Source of the DNA: Gnetum montanum
Taxonomy: Eukaryota > Streptophyta > Gnetopsida > Gnetales > Gnetaceae
DNA: 64,000 nucleotides
Direction: 5' to 3'
NCBI GenBank assembly: GCA_015680685.1
Contig: MNCI01007565.1
Span: 343,908-407,907, forward strand
The notes under the pieces are model-generated. The model saw only the letters and a program-made list of their open reading frames with translations, did no database searches and had not been told where the DNA came from. Within the stretch, counting starts at the first letter, position 1, and every line of letters begins with the position of its first letter. A program made the translations under genes and the position numbers. Below, piece after piece: positions 55,077 to 64,000 of the stretch.

Positions 55077-56262
55077 TCATAATAGATGTTGCATGGGACT
55101 CAACTTATCTATCAACCTTTCGATAAAGCGTCTAAGGAATTGCAGCCTACCTTGGAGGCTGCGTAGTTCGGTGAGGTTTCTTGGTGGTTGCATATTGGTT
55201 ATTACTTTAACCTTATCGGGGTCTACTTGTATCCCTATTTCAGAAACTAGGAAACTAAGCATTTTGCCCGTTTTAACACTGAAGACACACTTTTTTGGGT
55301 TGAGCCTGAGGTCATATTTGAGACAACGTTTAAGCACTAAGTTTAGATCTTTTGCATGTTGTTTAGTTGTTTTAGACTTGACTGCTATATCATCAACATA
55401 ATCATTGAGAAAATTGAGCATGTAGTCACTAAATATGTATGTCATTGCTCGCTGATATGTAGCACCTGCATTTTTAAGGCCAAATGACATCATCGTATAA
55501 CAAAATTTCCTCCAAGGTGTCATAAAAGTTGTCCTAAGTTGATGCTCTGGATTAATTCTTATTTGATTGTAGCTCGAAAATCCGTCCATGAAGGAAAATA
55601 GTGCATGCCCAGCAATCATGTCAATAAGTTGATCAATACTAGGTAACGGGAAATCATCTTTTATAGTGGCTATATTGAGATCACAGAAGTCAATGCATAT
55701 GCGTATACTACTGTTCTTCTTGGGGAGTATAACAATGTTTGATACCCAATCGAAATAGTCGACGACTCGGATGAAACCGGCTTGGTAGAGCTTTGTGATC
55801 TCAGCGCAAATTGCTAATGCCACTTCGGGTCTAACCTTTCGTGCTTTTTGCTTTACTGGTTTAATTTTTTCATCAAGAATAATGTTATGTTGGATGATCC
55901 GGGGGTCTAGTCCCAGCATGTCTATATATGACCATGCAAACGTTTTTATGTTGTCTTTTAAAACTTGAGTGATGTCACCTACGAGTTGTGGATCTAGTAA
56001 GGCACTTAATTTCAAGGTTTTGGCTTCATCATAGCCTATGGTAATGGGGATTTCAACCAGAGGATCTTCAGTGATATTGTTAGCTTCTAGATCTAGAGTT
56101 TTAGCTACATTTTTAGGCCAGTCTAACGTTTATTGAGTGGAGGCTATCAAATTGGTATAGATGGATGGATTCAGATCCAAAGATTCTGGGCAGATCACTC
56201 TTTCTACATCTCCATAAGGTCTGTTGAGAGACATTATTGAGAGGATGTTGTTGGTGGCCATG
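55077..56262 (-). pseudogene. Reverse transcriptase of O1
   Basis: 55077-56015 is open for 312 codons: FAWSYIDMLGLDPRIIQHNI, WVSNIVILPKKNSSIRICID, FPLPSIDQLIDMIAGHALFS, MSFGLKNAGATYQRAM, active site NDYVDDIAVKS (YVDD at 55389-55400), then LRLNPKKCVFSV. The frame extends upstream with stops to an ATG near 56262 (MATNNILSIMSLNRPYGDVE), which closely follows an acceptor-like TTTTAATTGGCAG (minus sense), the expected end of an intron. Confidence 0.92.
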
Positions 56263-56933
56263 GTGCTCACTCCTGCCAATTAAAATAGGAGTGAAATAAG
56301 AGACACTTCCTCGATAGGAAAGTTACAAAGTGTAAACGAACATAGGATAATTAAGCTGTGTACTAACAAATTTAGGAGATGTGGTAGAAGCTATGACAAT
56401 TTAAGGCCATATCGAGCCTCATGGCAGTTTAAGGCCATACCGGGCCACATGTTGACTTGCCATTTGAACTGAGTGTACGCACTATTTTTAAATTTTAAAA
56501 TATTTTTGACTTTTAAACTCTATATTTAAATTTTAAATTTTCGAGTGGACAATAAGATTATGAAAATTTTAAAGTTTTATGAAATTTCCAAGTGTTTATA
56601 TATGTTTATTTATTTTCGTTGCTTTTCAGCACTTTCCTCCTTTGTTCATAAGAAATTTCGAGCCCAATTTTGGGGGATTGGAATGATAAGGATGTTTGGG
56701 CAAGCATAAGGCAAAAGATAGCTTTGGACAACAACATGTAGTTCAAATGAGGAGATGAATTAAAATAAAATGGCCAAAAATAAAATAAATAAAATTAAAT
56801 TATTAGGGAGGGATAAAAAAGAGAATTTTAAAAAAGAAAGCCTCACTTTGGTCATTCTGAGTTGTTGGCAATTGGGAGAATAGTGTAAGTTCTAGAGTGC
56901 AATGTGAGCCAAGGCGTTAGTGTCAGCGTCAGC

Positions 56934-57079
56934 ATGACCATGAAAGACAAGGGCAAGGAAAAGGCAACTAGGGGTAAGGGGAGGAAGCAGGCAGCCCTAG
57001 CGTTCGTGAAGAAGAGTGAAGAGCTCCTCCAACATCTTCCCCAAATCAAGGTTCCGTCATCGAAGAAGGCCCTGCACAG
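56934..57079 (+). other. Exon-like open stretch inside O1, opposite strand
   Basis: From the ATG at 56934 there are 48 codons without a stop, starting MTMKDKGKEKATRGKGRK and continuing QAALAFVKKSEELLQHLP, then IKVPSSKKALH, ending exactly at a donor CAG/GTAAAT (57080). It is Lys-rich, has far higher GC than its surroundings and has no relation to retroelement proteins. Acceptor-like sites follow (TTGCAG at 57242). It could be the first exon of a captured host gene, or of a gene in whose intron region O1 accumulated sequence; I do not recognise the protein. Confidence 0.4.
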
Positions 57080-57861
57080 GTAAATTATTTGCCCCTAATT
57101 TTTTTGTATTTATGCAAGTAGCATTATCTAGGGTGAGAGGTTAGGATTCTTGGCCTTGCAATTTGGGGCTTGAATGCACAGGTTTTTGATTCTTAGCGTT
57201 TTGGCTGCAAAATTTCTGGCTTTCTCGACGTCATCATTGCAGGGTTTTGGGTGAAACGTGACTTAAAAAAAAACTTGCCCTTGGGGCTAGGGTAGCGGCT
57301 AAAGAAGAGGATCTTGGGGATCAACCCCATTCATGAACTTTGCATTAGTCAGGCTTAACCCGTTTGATGTTTTTTTGTTGATTTTTGGATGTTTGATGGA
57401 ATGTATGAAGACTGATGTAATGGCCTAAATTTAATTGTGGTATAAAATGGCTGCAATCCTTTGTTACTTTGATGTTCTATGTAAATATTTTTGTTATTTT
57501 TCATGTTTTTTATTGTTTTTCCTTGTTTTCTCAAATATATGTGTGCAACTAAATTGTAACATAAATTTCTAAAATGTAAAGCAAAACATAAGGTAAATGT
57601 TTGGAAAAGAAGGCAACAACCATGCATGAATATAAATTGTAACTTGTAACTTGTAAGCAAAAATTCAATGTAAAATGATAGGAGTTTGTGAATTCTGTAA
57701 CGTGTTGGCTCTATTTTAAAGCCATTTCGGGTTGGGCACATCAGTTTAAAGTCTTGATGGACTACTGCATCTGCTGTTAAAGAAAGGATTACCAGTTTTA
57801 TGCCATGGTGGGCCAAAGGTAGTAACATTTTCAAAAAGTTTTCAAACGGAACCGACCATTT

Positions 57862-57985
57862 TTGACTATGGCTAGTTTAATGTCATTGCGGACGTTTCGT
57901 AGTTTAACGTCATTTCGGACATTTCGTAGTTTAACGTCATTTCAAACATTTTGTAGTTTAACGTCATTTGAGACATTTTGTAGTT
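57862..57985. repeat. Tandem repeat, 27 bp x 4, in O1
   Basis: Units GTAGTTTAACGTCATTTCGG plus ACATTTC follow one another near 57870, 57897, 57924 and 57951. They are the ordered version of the dispersed CAGTTTAATGTCATAGCGGAC phrase. Confidence 0.85.
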
Positions 57986-57991
57986 TTAATT

Positions 57992-58760
57992 CTATTTATT
58001 GAGTTGCTTTTTGATCCTTTGTAGTTTAACATGTGGGGTTGGGCATGTGGTTAGGATTTTATATTCACCTTCCCCTTCATCGGTGATATCAAAGGGTAAT
58101 TCAGACCAAGAGACATTAGTAGGGATGGCGCCTATGTTTGGATTGTTTAGTATTTTTTCAGTTTCGGTAGGATTGGAAGTCAACGTTGGATTTATGTTTT
58201 GAAGTATGCTCATGGTGTCTTGCTTAGACTCAGTGAATTCAATTTCTGATTCTTGATTCACTCTAGGGTTTGAGGAAGTAGGTGGCACTATTGCATCTCC
58301 ATATATGATGATCTCACCATCCTCATAAGGTAGGTGGATCTCCTGATGGATTGGGGAAGACACGGCTTTAAGTTGAGCTAGCCAAGAACATCCTAGGATC
58401 AAATTAAATCCTGGCATTTCATCGACTACTATGAATTCAGCTGATGTGGAGAATTGATCCCCGACTATGAAATCTAAGGCAACCATTCCTCTGACTCCAA
58501 CACAGGAACCACTGAAGGATTTTAGGAAAGAGGTTGTCATGGGCTATACTTGTTCAGTAAGTCCTAGTTTTTCGATGATGGAAAAAGGTATTACATTGGT
58601 TGCTACACCGTCATCGACATGCACCCTACGTATTTTGAAATGATTAACTTGTATCGTTATGAACATAGGGGTTGTGGTGACTTCCCCTATTTTCTCATCT
58701 AGCTTAATGCTCTTAGTGCGAAACTCTAGGGATGTAGTTTTTGATTCCTAAGCTTGTGTA
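57992..58760 (-). pseudogene. Aspartic protease of O1
   Basis: The active-site segment reads VHVDDGVATNVIPFSIIEKL with the catalytic Asp-Gly at 58607-58615 (Asp-Asp-Gly rather than Asp-Ser/Thr-Gly). After a Trp-to-stop change, 57992-58540 gives SFSGSCVGVRGMVALDFIVG, EFIVVDEMPGFNLILGCSWL and AQLKAVSSPIHQEIHLPYED, the usual second half. It ends just before the protease-RT interval. Confidence 0.82.
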
Positions 58761-61480
58761 GACAATATTGCATGAATGGATGGTCCATCTGCAGGAAGGT
58801 CCTCATTAACAGGGACTGAAGTTAACATACGTATGAGAGCTTCTCGATGTACTGGTGAAGTCATTACAAGATCATATAGGCTTAAAGAAGTATTTTTTTG
58901 TTTCAAAGCTTGTGTGACTTGCATCAATGCATTTGCCAAGTATTTACCATTTGGGGTACCCTTGTCTATAGAGATTTGGTCCATTTGACCCAGCATTGGT
59001 ATTTCCCGTGGAGGGGTTTTTACTGATGATGTTGGGTTTGGAACATGACTCATGACATTATCCTCGTTTTGATGACTCGTACTAGGTTCATTAGTGGGCG
59101 GACCCATAGGAACAACATTTAGTGGTGTTGGTTTTGGTGGTCCTAATTTGTATTGATGGTGTTCCCTTTCCAAACGTTCTCTTGTTAGTCTATCGGCAAG
59201 ATGTTCTCTCAAATGTCGCGGGCGAAAGGAGGTGGGTTGTGTATCAAGGAGTTTTGGCCCTTGGATTATAAAGGGAATGGGTCGGTTTTCAAATGGTGTG
59301 GTTGTGGCTGCAATAGAAGGAGGTACACAGATGATGAATGGTTTTGATGGTGTGGGGGATGTGTGCATGGTGAAAGGGGTTTGAGGATATGTTGGGGTAG
59401 GTGTGTTTTCTGAAGGCCCGTGAATCACAAAAGGTTTTCGAGGAACGTCTTGTCTGTCTTCCACATGGATAGTATTAATCACATATGGTGCATCATTGGT
59501 ATTGGTATTGAGAGGATCTTTGTAGACCCCCATGGATTGGTTTTGGGATCTTACTGGGTTTTCCTCGTCGAACACGACCTCGCCCCTATCAATCATGCGT
59601 TGTATGTCTTGTTTCAATGTAAAGCAGTAATCAGTCCCATGACCACACCGTTGGTGATATTCACAAAACCTATCCAACCTAAAACCTTTTGGAATGGAAG
59701 GTTCGTTGGCTGTTGCTAAGGCTGGATTTTTTGCTAATTTGCAAAAGCCATCATGTCTTTGCGAGGCTGTAGGAGACATTTGTTTGTGTTGAATTAGCCC
59801 AACCTTTAGAAGTTGATCAAGTAGTTGTGAAGGCTTCATGGGAAATGGTGTGGATTGAGCAGGGTCTTTTCTTTCGAAGGTACGGGCATGACCTGTGTTG
59901 TTGTTTTTATTTGAAGAATTTTCAGGTGTAGGAGTGGATGTGGTTCTTTCATAGTTGTTTGGGATAGCAGGCTGTTTTCCCTTTTGTCCTGGATGACTAG
60001 GTCAGGCTGTTTCAGCCACTTCTACTACCGTTGTTTTGGATTTATCTTTCCTCATTTGTTGGCTCCTAAAGGTTGAATAGGCTGGGTCATTACTTTTTTG
60101 TGCAGCCTATTCTATGTCTTTAATTTGTACAAATGCCTGACTCAAAGTACAAAGTTTTAGATAATAGAGCTTTGATTTAATGAACTCATTTGCGGTTGCC
60201 TTAAGGATGGTAAGCAGATACATTTTAGGAATAGGTTCATGAAGTTCATTCAGGGCTGCACTCCATCTTTGGATAAATTTCTATGCTAGCTCTAAAGGTG
60301 CTTGTTTAATTTAAATCAAGCTATCTAATGTGGCTTCAGGTTTCAGATTGTATTTGAAATGGGTGACAAACTGGTGTAACAAATCTTCCAAAGAAGATAT
60401 AGAGCTACGTGGTAAGGCACGGTACCAGTCTAAGGCTCTTCCTGTTAAGGACATAGCAAACACACGTAAAATTACATGGGGCCATGCCTGAAGCAAAAGA
60501 CTTTCAGTTCGGAATGTCACTAGGTGGGCATTTGGGTCTCCCTCTCCATTGTATTTGGTTAGCTGAGGTAATGAGACTCCCTTTGGCAAAGTTAAGGGTG
60601 AAACTGAGGGGTCAATTGGGTCATCTTGATAGAAATCTAGTACTTTGACTTTCTCATTGTTCAAATTTTTAAGGTGTTTTNTTGAGACTACCAGTGGAAC
60701 CCACTGCCCAGCCACAAGTTGTGAGGTAACACCCTGAACGTGTTGGGTTGGAGTAATTAATGGTGCTCCATGGATATGCACCTGAGGTATGTAATGGGTG
60801 GATGTGGAAGCTGGTATGACCGATGGCATTCCAATTACTTGAGGTCGAAAGATTGACTCTACGTTGGTTTGGGGGGGAAGTTGTTGGAACTGTGCTTGTG
60901 GAGGAATGATGGAAGTAGACGCATCAGAATGAAAATTATTGGGTATGGAGAAGATAGGAATGGAAGTAGGTATCTCTTGTCAGGAAACTGGTGCTCGAGT
61001 ATTTGCAGATGAAGGAGGAAGCACAGTTTCTTCCAGGAAAGGGTGGAATAATGGGTTTGTGTAGGCATGGGGAATGATAGTATGGTAGGAATCTCCATGT
61101 TTAGATTGGGCTACAAAATCATCTTCCTCATCTTGAGGCTCTATTGGCGGTAGCTGTAAGGCTTGACTTCTAGCCATAAGAAGCTGGGCTATGAGTTTAT
61201 GATGGTTTTCAGATAGTGGGATTATGTCAAATGCTGAAGGGATGAACTCATGTCCTCCTTTGTGGATAAATTCATATTCTCGCTTTGCTTCCCTTTCTAT
61301 ACGGTTGATAGGTAAGTTGGCTTTGATTTTGACACAGATGAAGTTATACTATTTGGGTGTAAGAGTTGCATAAGTGGGGCCTTTGCCCTGTATCCTAAGC
61401 GATTGGCGTGTAGGGCCTTGAGGATTTATTTGTTTAATGATAGTTATGGATTCCGTAGCAGTCACAGGTTTGAAGTTTCA
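58748..61480 (-). pseudogene. gag of O1
   Basis: The capsid domain at 60311-60829 reads LPQLTKYNGEGDPNAHLVTF, LTGRALDWYRALPRSSISSL and EDLLHQFVTHFKYNLKPEAT. An N-terminal region extends upstream to about 61480 (HSEGGHEFIPSAFDII-like and MARSQALQLPPIEPQDEEDD). 58748-59839 is open for 363 codons and holds the zinc knuckle CEYHQRCGHGTDYC (C-x2-H-x4-H-x4-C) and a long Pro/Thr/Ser-rich tail. Scattered stops and one N. The true start is not certain because stops lie upstream. Confidence 0.88.
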
Positions 61481-61862
61481 GTGATTGGTAGTGTTACTGG
61501 GTTGATTTGGAAGGATTCCATGACGAACATGAGCAGACTGGGCTAGATGAATGGGGTTGGATTGTAAGCAATTGCATCGTGACTGGCGTGACACAAACAC
61601 AGTGTGACCAAACCGATCAAACCACAGCATGACCAATAGGGACAAGCTTAGAGTGACCAATAGGGACAAGCTCAGCGTGACCAACAAGGACAAGCTCAGC
61701 ATGAGCAACAGGGACAAGCTCAGCGTGACCAACAAGGACAAGCTCAGCTTGACCAACAGGGACAGGAGACTCACAGGATAAGATGAAAAAGTTTTGATAG
61801 GTAGCGTGATGGACATTTTAACAAACAACAAGCAAGTTGGCCCTCCTTCTATTGCCAAAAAC
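61481..61862 (-). other. 5' leader of O1
   Basis: Between the 5' LTR and gag. The LTR-proximal sequence in minus sense is TTTTTGGCAATAGAAGGAGG; the PBS should start at its TGGC, but I cannot assign a tRNA. The rest is dominated by the 24-bp repeats. Confidence 0.55.
61622..61772. repeat. Tandem repeat, 24 bp x about 6, in O1 leader
   Basis: Units GTGACCAACAAGGACAAGCT plus CAGC, with small changes (AATAGG, AACAGG; ATGACC, TTGACC). Because 24 is a multiple of three, every frame through it stays open and gives a Leu/Ser octapeptide repeat; I take this as an accident of the repeat. Confidence 0.88.
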
Positions 61863-63531
61863 TGTACTGACCTAAATCATCGGTGTAAGGCTAGAAGGAA
61901 ACAGACATCGAGAGATTATCGGGCAGGCACAACTGACCCTGCCTTTGCCCGAGGGCAAGCTGGAAAAGTAAACGAAGGAAAAGTGCCTTGGATGGTCTAC
62001 ACATTAATCAACCAAGGACTTCCCCAAGCATAAGCTACAGCTAGCATTGGAGTTATCGTAAACGATGTCTTAAAACATGTAAATGCACGTAAAATGTAAA
62101 CATGAGCCATGAGACGTAAGATGTAAGTGTAAACGTAAGGCATAAACAAGACGTAAACTGGACTGAATGTGTAAACTAAACGTAAACTAAATGTAAGCAA
62201 AAATGTAAACAGAACGTAAAAAATAGAACATGAAATAGAAAATCGAAATAATGTTTGGTTGGAAAAATAGGAATAATGTATTGCTTAGAAAAGATGTGCA
62301 CCGGTCAAAGCATAGCTGCGTGTAGATGGCAGGTCGAATGCCTAGCCTTGGGAGGATGATAATGTGATGATGTGATGTGATAAATGTGAGAAATCCTTGG
62401 ATGCCAATAGGTGTGCTGAGCACCCAAGGATTGCAAGTTCTGTACTTTCTCAGAATTTCCAATGTCTCCAATTGCCCCCTGTTCATGTGAATTGATAGGG
62501 TATTTATAGGGCTGCGCTAGGCTCAGGTACAGAATTCAAAAATGGAATTAACTACTGGGAGATGAGAGGAAGGTGAATCTAGAGACATGTATCTAATGGA
62601 CAGGTGTGCTTGGGTTGGATGTGTGCTGGCGAGAGTTGGATGTATGTCGGATAGTTGTGCACGAGTTGGATGTGTGTCAGCAAGCTACGCTCTTGACCAG
62701 GTACATTGCATTTTACAATTTATGGGTTATTCAAGCCCATGAAAGTACATTTAATTTAAACATGAGGGCCTAACATGCCCGCACATGTCGACTTACAATG
62801 AAATGTACAACAAGAGAAATTTGACCCCCGTTTGCGTGGAACTTCTTTGTTTCTGAGTCTTTCTGAAATTTTCTGAAATGTTTTGAAAGTTGCTGATGCT
62901 GGTAATTCTCTGCCATTTTCTGAAACTTTTCTGGAATTTTTCCTGAAACTTCGATGAATAGTGTTCGCGCGATGAACNTTTTCTAGAAGTTGCTGATGCT
63001 GAGAATTTTTTGGAAGTTGCTGATGCTGAGAATTTTCTACCATTTTTTGGAATTTTCTAGAAGTTGCTGATGCTGAGAATTTTTTGGAAGTTGGTCACGA
63101 TAAACTTACGTAGCCAACGTGACTTGGGCATCAATGATAAAAATGAGCATTTTTGGAGCTAAAATCTGAAGTTCTGGAGGTTGAAACTTGGAGAAATCAT
63201 TAATGGACCTTGAGGGTGACTTGTCCTTTCAAAATTAGACCATTTTGACACTGTTTTGAGGCTGTTTTGAGCCTATGTTGAGGCTCTGAAAATTGGTCAC
63301 GCTAGACTCATGTTGCAGCCTGACACTTTTAGATTTGGACTGTTTTGACTTGATTTTGAAGCTGTTGGATTTGCTCATGCTGAAGGCAAGCTAGCTTGAT
63401 AGCATGAGCAAGTTGGCTTGGGCAAGCTAGGGGTGAGCTCCCTGCCTTAGTCAAATTTTTCCTTCTAAATGCTTGAAAGGGTTTGAGCCATTTTCAATTT
63501 AAAGTGCTAGGCCAAAATTAGTGGTGTTTCA
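61863..63531 (-). mobile_element. 5' LTR of O1
   Basis: 1669 bp, pairing with 49657-51420 and followed by TSD GTTGC. The TATA box is at 62501-62510. The heat-shock-like region 62850-63090 is shorter than in the other LTR and has one clean three-unit cluster (63050-63062). It also carries a piece near 62950-62980 not found in the 3' LTR. One N at 62979. Confidence 0.92.
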
Positions 63532-63536
63532 GTTGC

Positions 63537-64000
63537 ATATAAGTAGTGCTATACATATACATCTTCTATAGAAGTTCTACATGCTAAGATATTTACCTTT
63601 TAAATAGTTCATACTTTCTACACATAATTACACCATGTATCACTGTACATAATGCATGGAACTCTTTGCCTCTATATAATTTTCATTCCCTCTTTCTTAG
63701 AAATTTTCAAGGACAAATCCCTTATTCCTAGATTAGCTTTGATTATACTCAACTAGGCTCTTGCAATGATGATTGGAAATTTTCCCTTATTCTATCCAAC
63801 ATGAATTACCAAAAGTTTGCAAGGTATGATCAACCATTTATGGTAGTCACAACATCTTCTACTTTTTTGAGTTGGATAACAATATATTATTTTGCAAGCT
63901 CTAATATGATATTACATTTCTTTCATTGTGTTAGATTCTTAGCTTGAAATGTCTTAAAAAATAATATTCACTTCTAAGCCTAAATCTATCAGAGCTTTAC
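63537..64000 (-). pseudogene. Protease region of A4 (runs off the window)
   Basis: Aligns with A5 35460-35945. The active-site segment at the window edge reads KALIDLGLEVNII, so the Ser of Asp-Ser-Gly is Leu. Frame is broken elsewhere. gag and the 5' LTR of A4 should follow to the right. Confidence 0.7.

Larger units (their letters stand above)
56280..57991 (-). other. Interval between protease and RT of O1, candidate Ogre-type intron
   Basis: About 1.7 kb without element coding on the minus strand. Ogre elements have an intron at this place. An acceptor-like TTTTAATTGGCAG closes it on the RT side; I could not pick a convincing donor on the protease side. It includes the repeat clusters 56396-56450 and 57712-57985 and, on the opposite strand, the exon-like stretch 56934-57079. 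Confidence 0.55.
49657..63531 (-). mobile_element. O1: Tat/Ogre-like Ty3/gypsy element
   Basis: A 13.9-kb minus-strand element with long LTRs (49657-51420, 61863-63531) and a perfect TSD GTTGC (49652-49656 and 63532-63536). Order in its own direction: LTR, repeat-rich leader, gag, protease, about 1.7 kb without element coding, RT, RNase H, archaeal-type RNase H, integrase, repeat-rich 3' region, LTR. The dual RNase H and the separation of protease from RT are marks of the Tat/Ogre lineage. Stops, a gap and a D-to-E change in integrase indicate loss of activity. Confidence 0.92.
8284..64000 (-). mobile_element. A4: large host family-A element, interrupted, 5' end beyond the window
   Basis: A4 is on the minus strand. 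Its own sequence is 8284-8303, 17701-18681, 25049-29938, 38896-39792, 40744-41379, 47881-49656 and 63537-64000. In its own direction the window shows protease (right edge), RT, RNase H, integrase, internal polypurine tract, linker, internal promoter, leader intron, accessory ORF, terminal polypurine tract and 3' LTR. Its left flank ACATA (8279-8283) is the expected TSD. gag and the 5' LTR should lie right of 64000. It was hit by at least five later insertions, each joining cleanly when removed and compared with A5. Confidence 0.8.

Noticed and set aside
61478-61858. Leu/Ser-rich protein with an octapeptide repeat, resembling membrane segments
   Set aside because: A by-product of the 24-bp tandem repeat, open in any frame; lies in the O1 leader.

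Overview
The window is plant nuclear DNA made almost entirely of nested, decayed LTR retrotransposons; I find no intact host gene. The evidence for a plant is: Ty3/gypsy elements primed by tRNA-Asp, a Tat/Ogre-like Ty3/gypsy element with a second, archaeal-type RNase H, a Ty1/copia element with an initiator-Met primer site, 5-bp target site duplications (TSDs), and stop codons that often look like TGG/CAG-to-TAG or CGA-to-TGA changes. Three runs of N are assembly gaps (12516-12754, 43069-43632, 53655-53692).

Layout. I call the dominant family 'A': Ty3/gypsy, LTR ends TGATGAG...CTCATCA, PBS for tRNA-Asp. 1-342 is the 3' part of a young A LTR (A0) sitting inside the pol gene of an older plus-strand copy A1 (343-7961). 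7962-8283 is a fragment of a still older A LTR (A7). From 8284 to beyond the right edge runs one large minus-strand copy, A4. It is cut by A2 (8304-17695), A3 (18682-25043), A5 (29939-38890), a possible solo LTR X1 (39793-40743), a copia element C1 (41380-47880, which carries the solo LTR A6 at 42876-43718), and a Tat/Ogre-like element O1 (49657-63531). Matching 5-bp TSDs support A2 (one mismatch), A3, A5, A6 and O1.

How family A is built. Putting the copies together, a complete element reads LTR - PBS - gag - Pro/Ser/Tyr-rich spacer - protease - RT - RNase H - integrase - internal polypurine tract - conserved non-coding linker - internal promoter - 5'-leader intron - long accessory ORF with coiled coils - terminal polypurine tract - LTR. 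A1 and A4 keep pol and the accessory ORF, A2 and A3 lost pol and are non-autonomous, and A5 has gag-pol but no accessory ORF. All are now pseudogenised.

The most interesting signal is the apparent second transcription unit inside family A. Directly upstream of a TATA box before the accessory ORF is an array of 14-bp units (some 17 or 20 bp) that copies the array directly upstream of the TATA box in the LTR U3. In A2 and A4 both arrays are built on a GATATC-like palindrome. In A1 the LTR array uses a GTCGAC/CATCAACG-like unit with the same 14/20-bp spacing, and its internal promoter carries at least two units of that A1 type. Promoter pair and motif therefore appear to change together, as expected if an element-encoded protein reads the motif. 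The accessory ORF, with a putative leader intron whose acceptor abuts its ATG, is the obvious candidate.

O1 has two further notable features. Its U3 holds clusters of perfectly phased heat-shock-element units. Its protease and RT are separated by about 1.7 kb, as in the intron of Ogre elements, and this interval carries an open, lysine-rich, exon-like stretch with a splice donor on the opposite strand.
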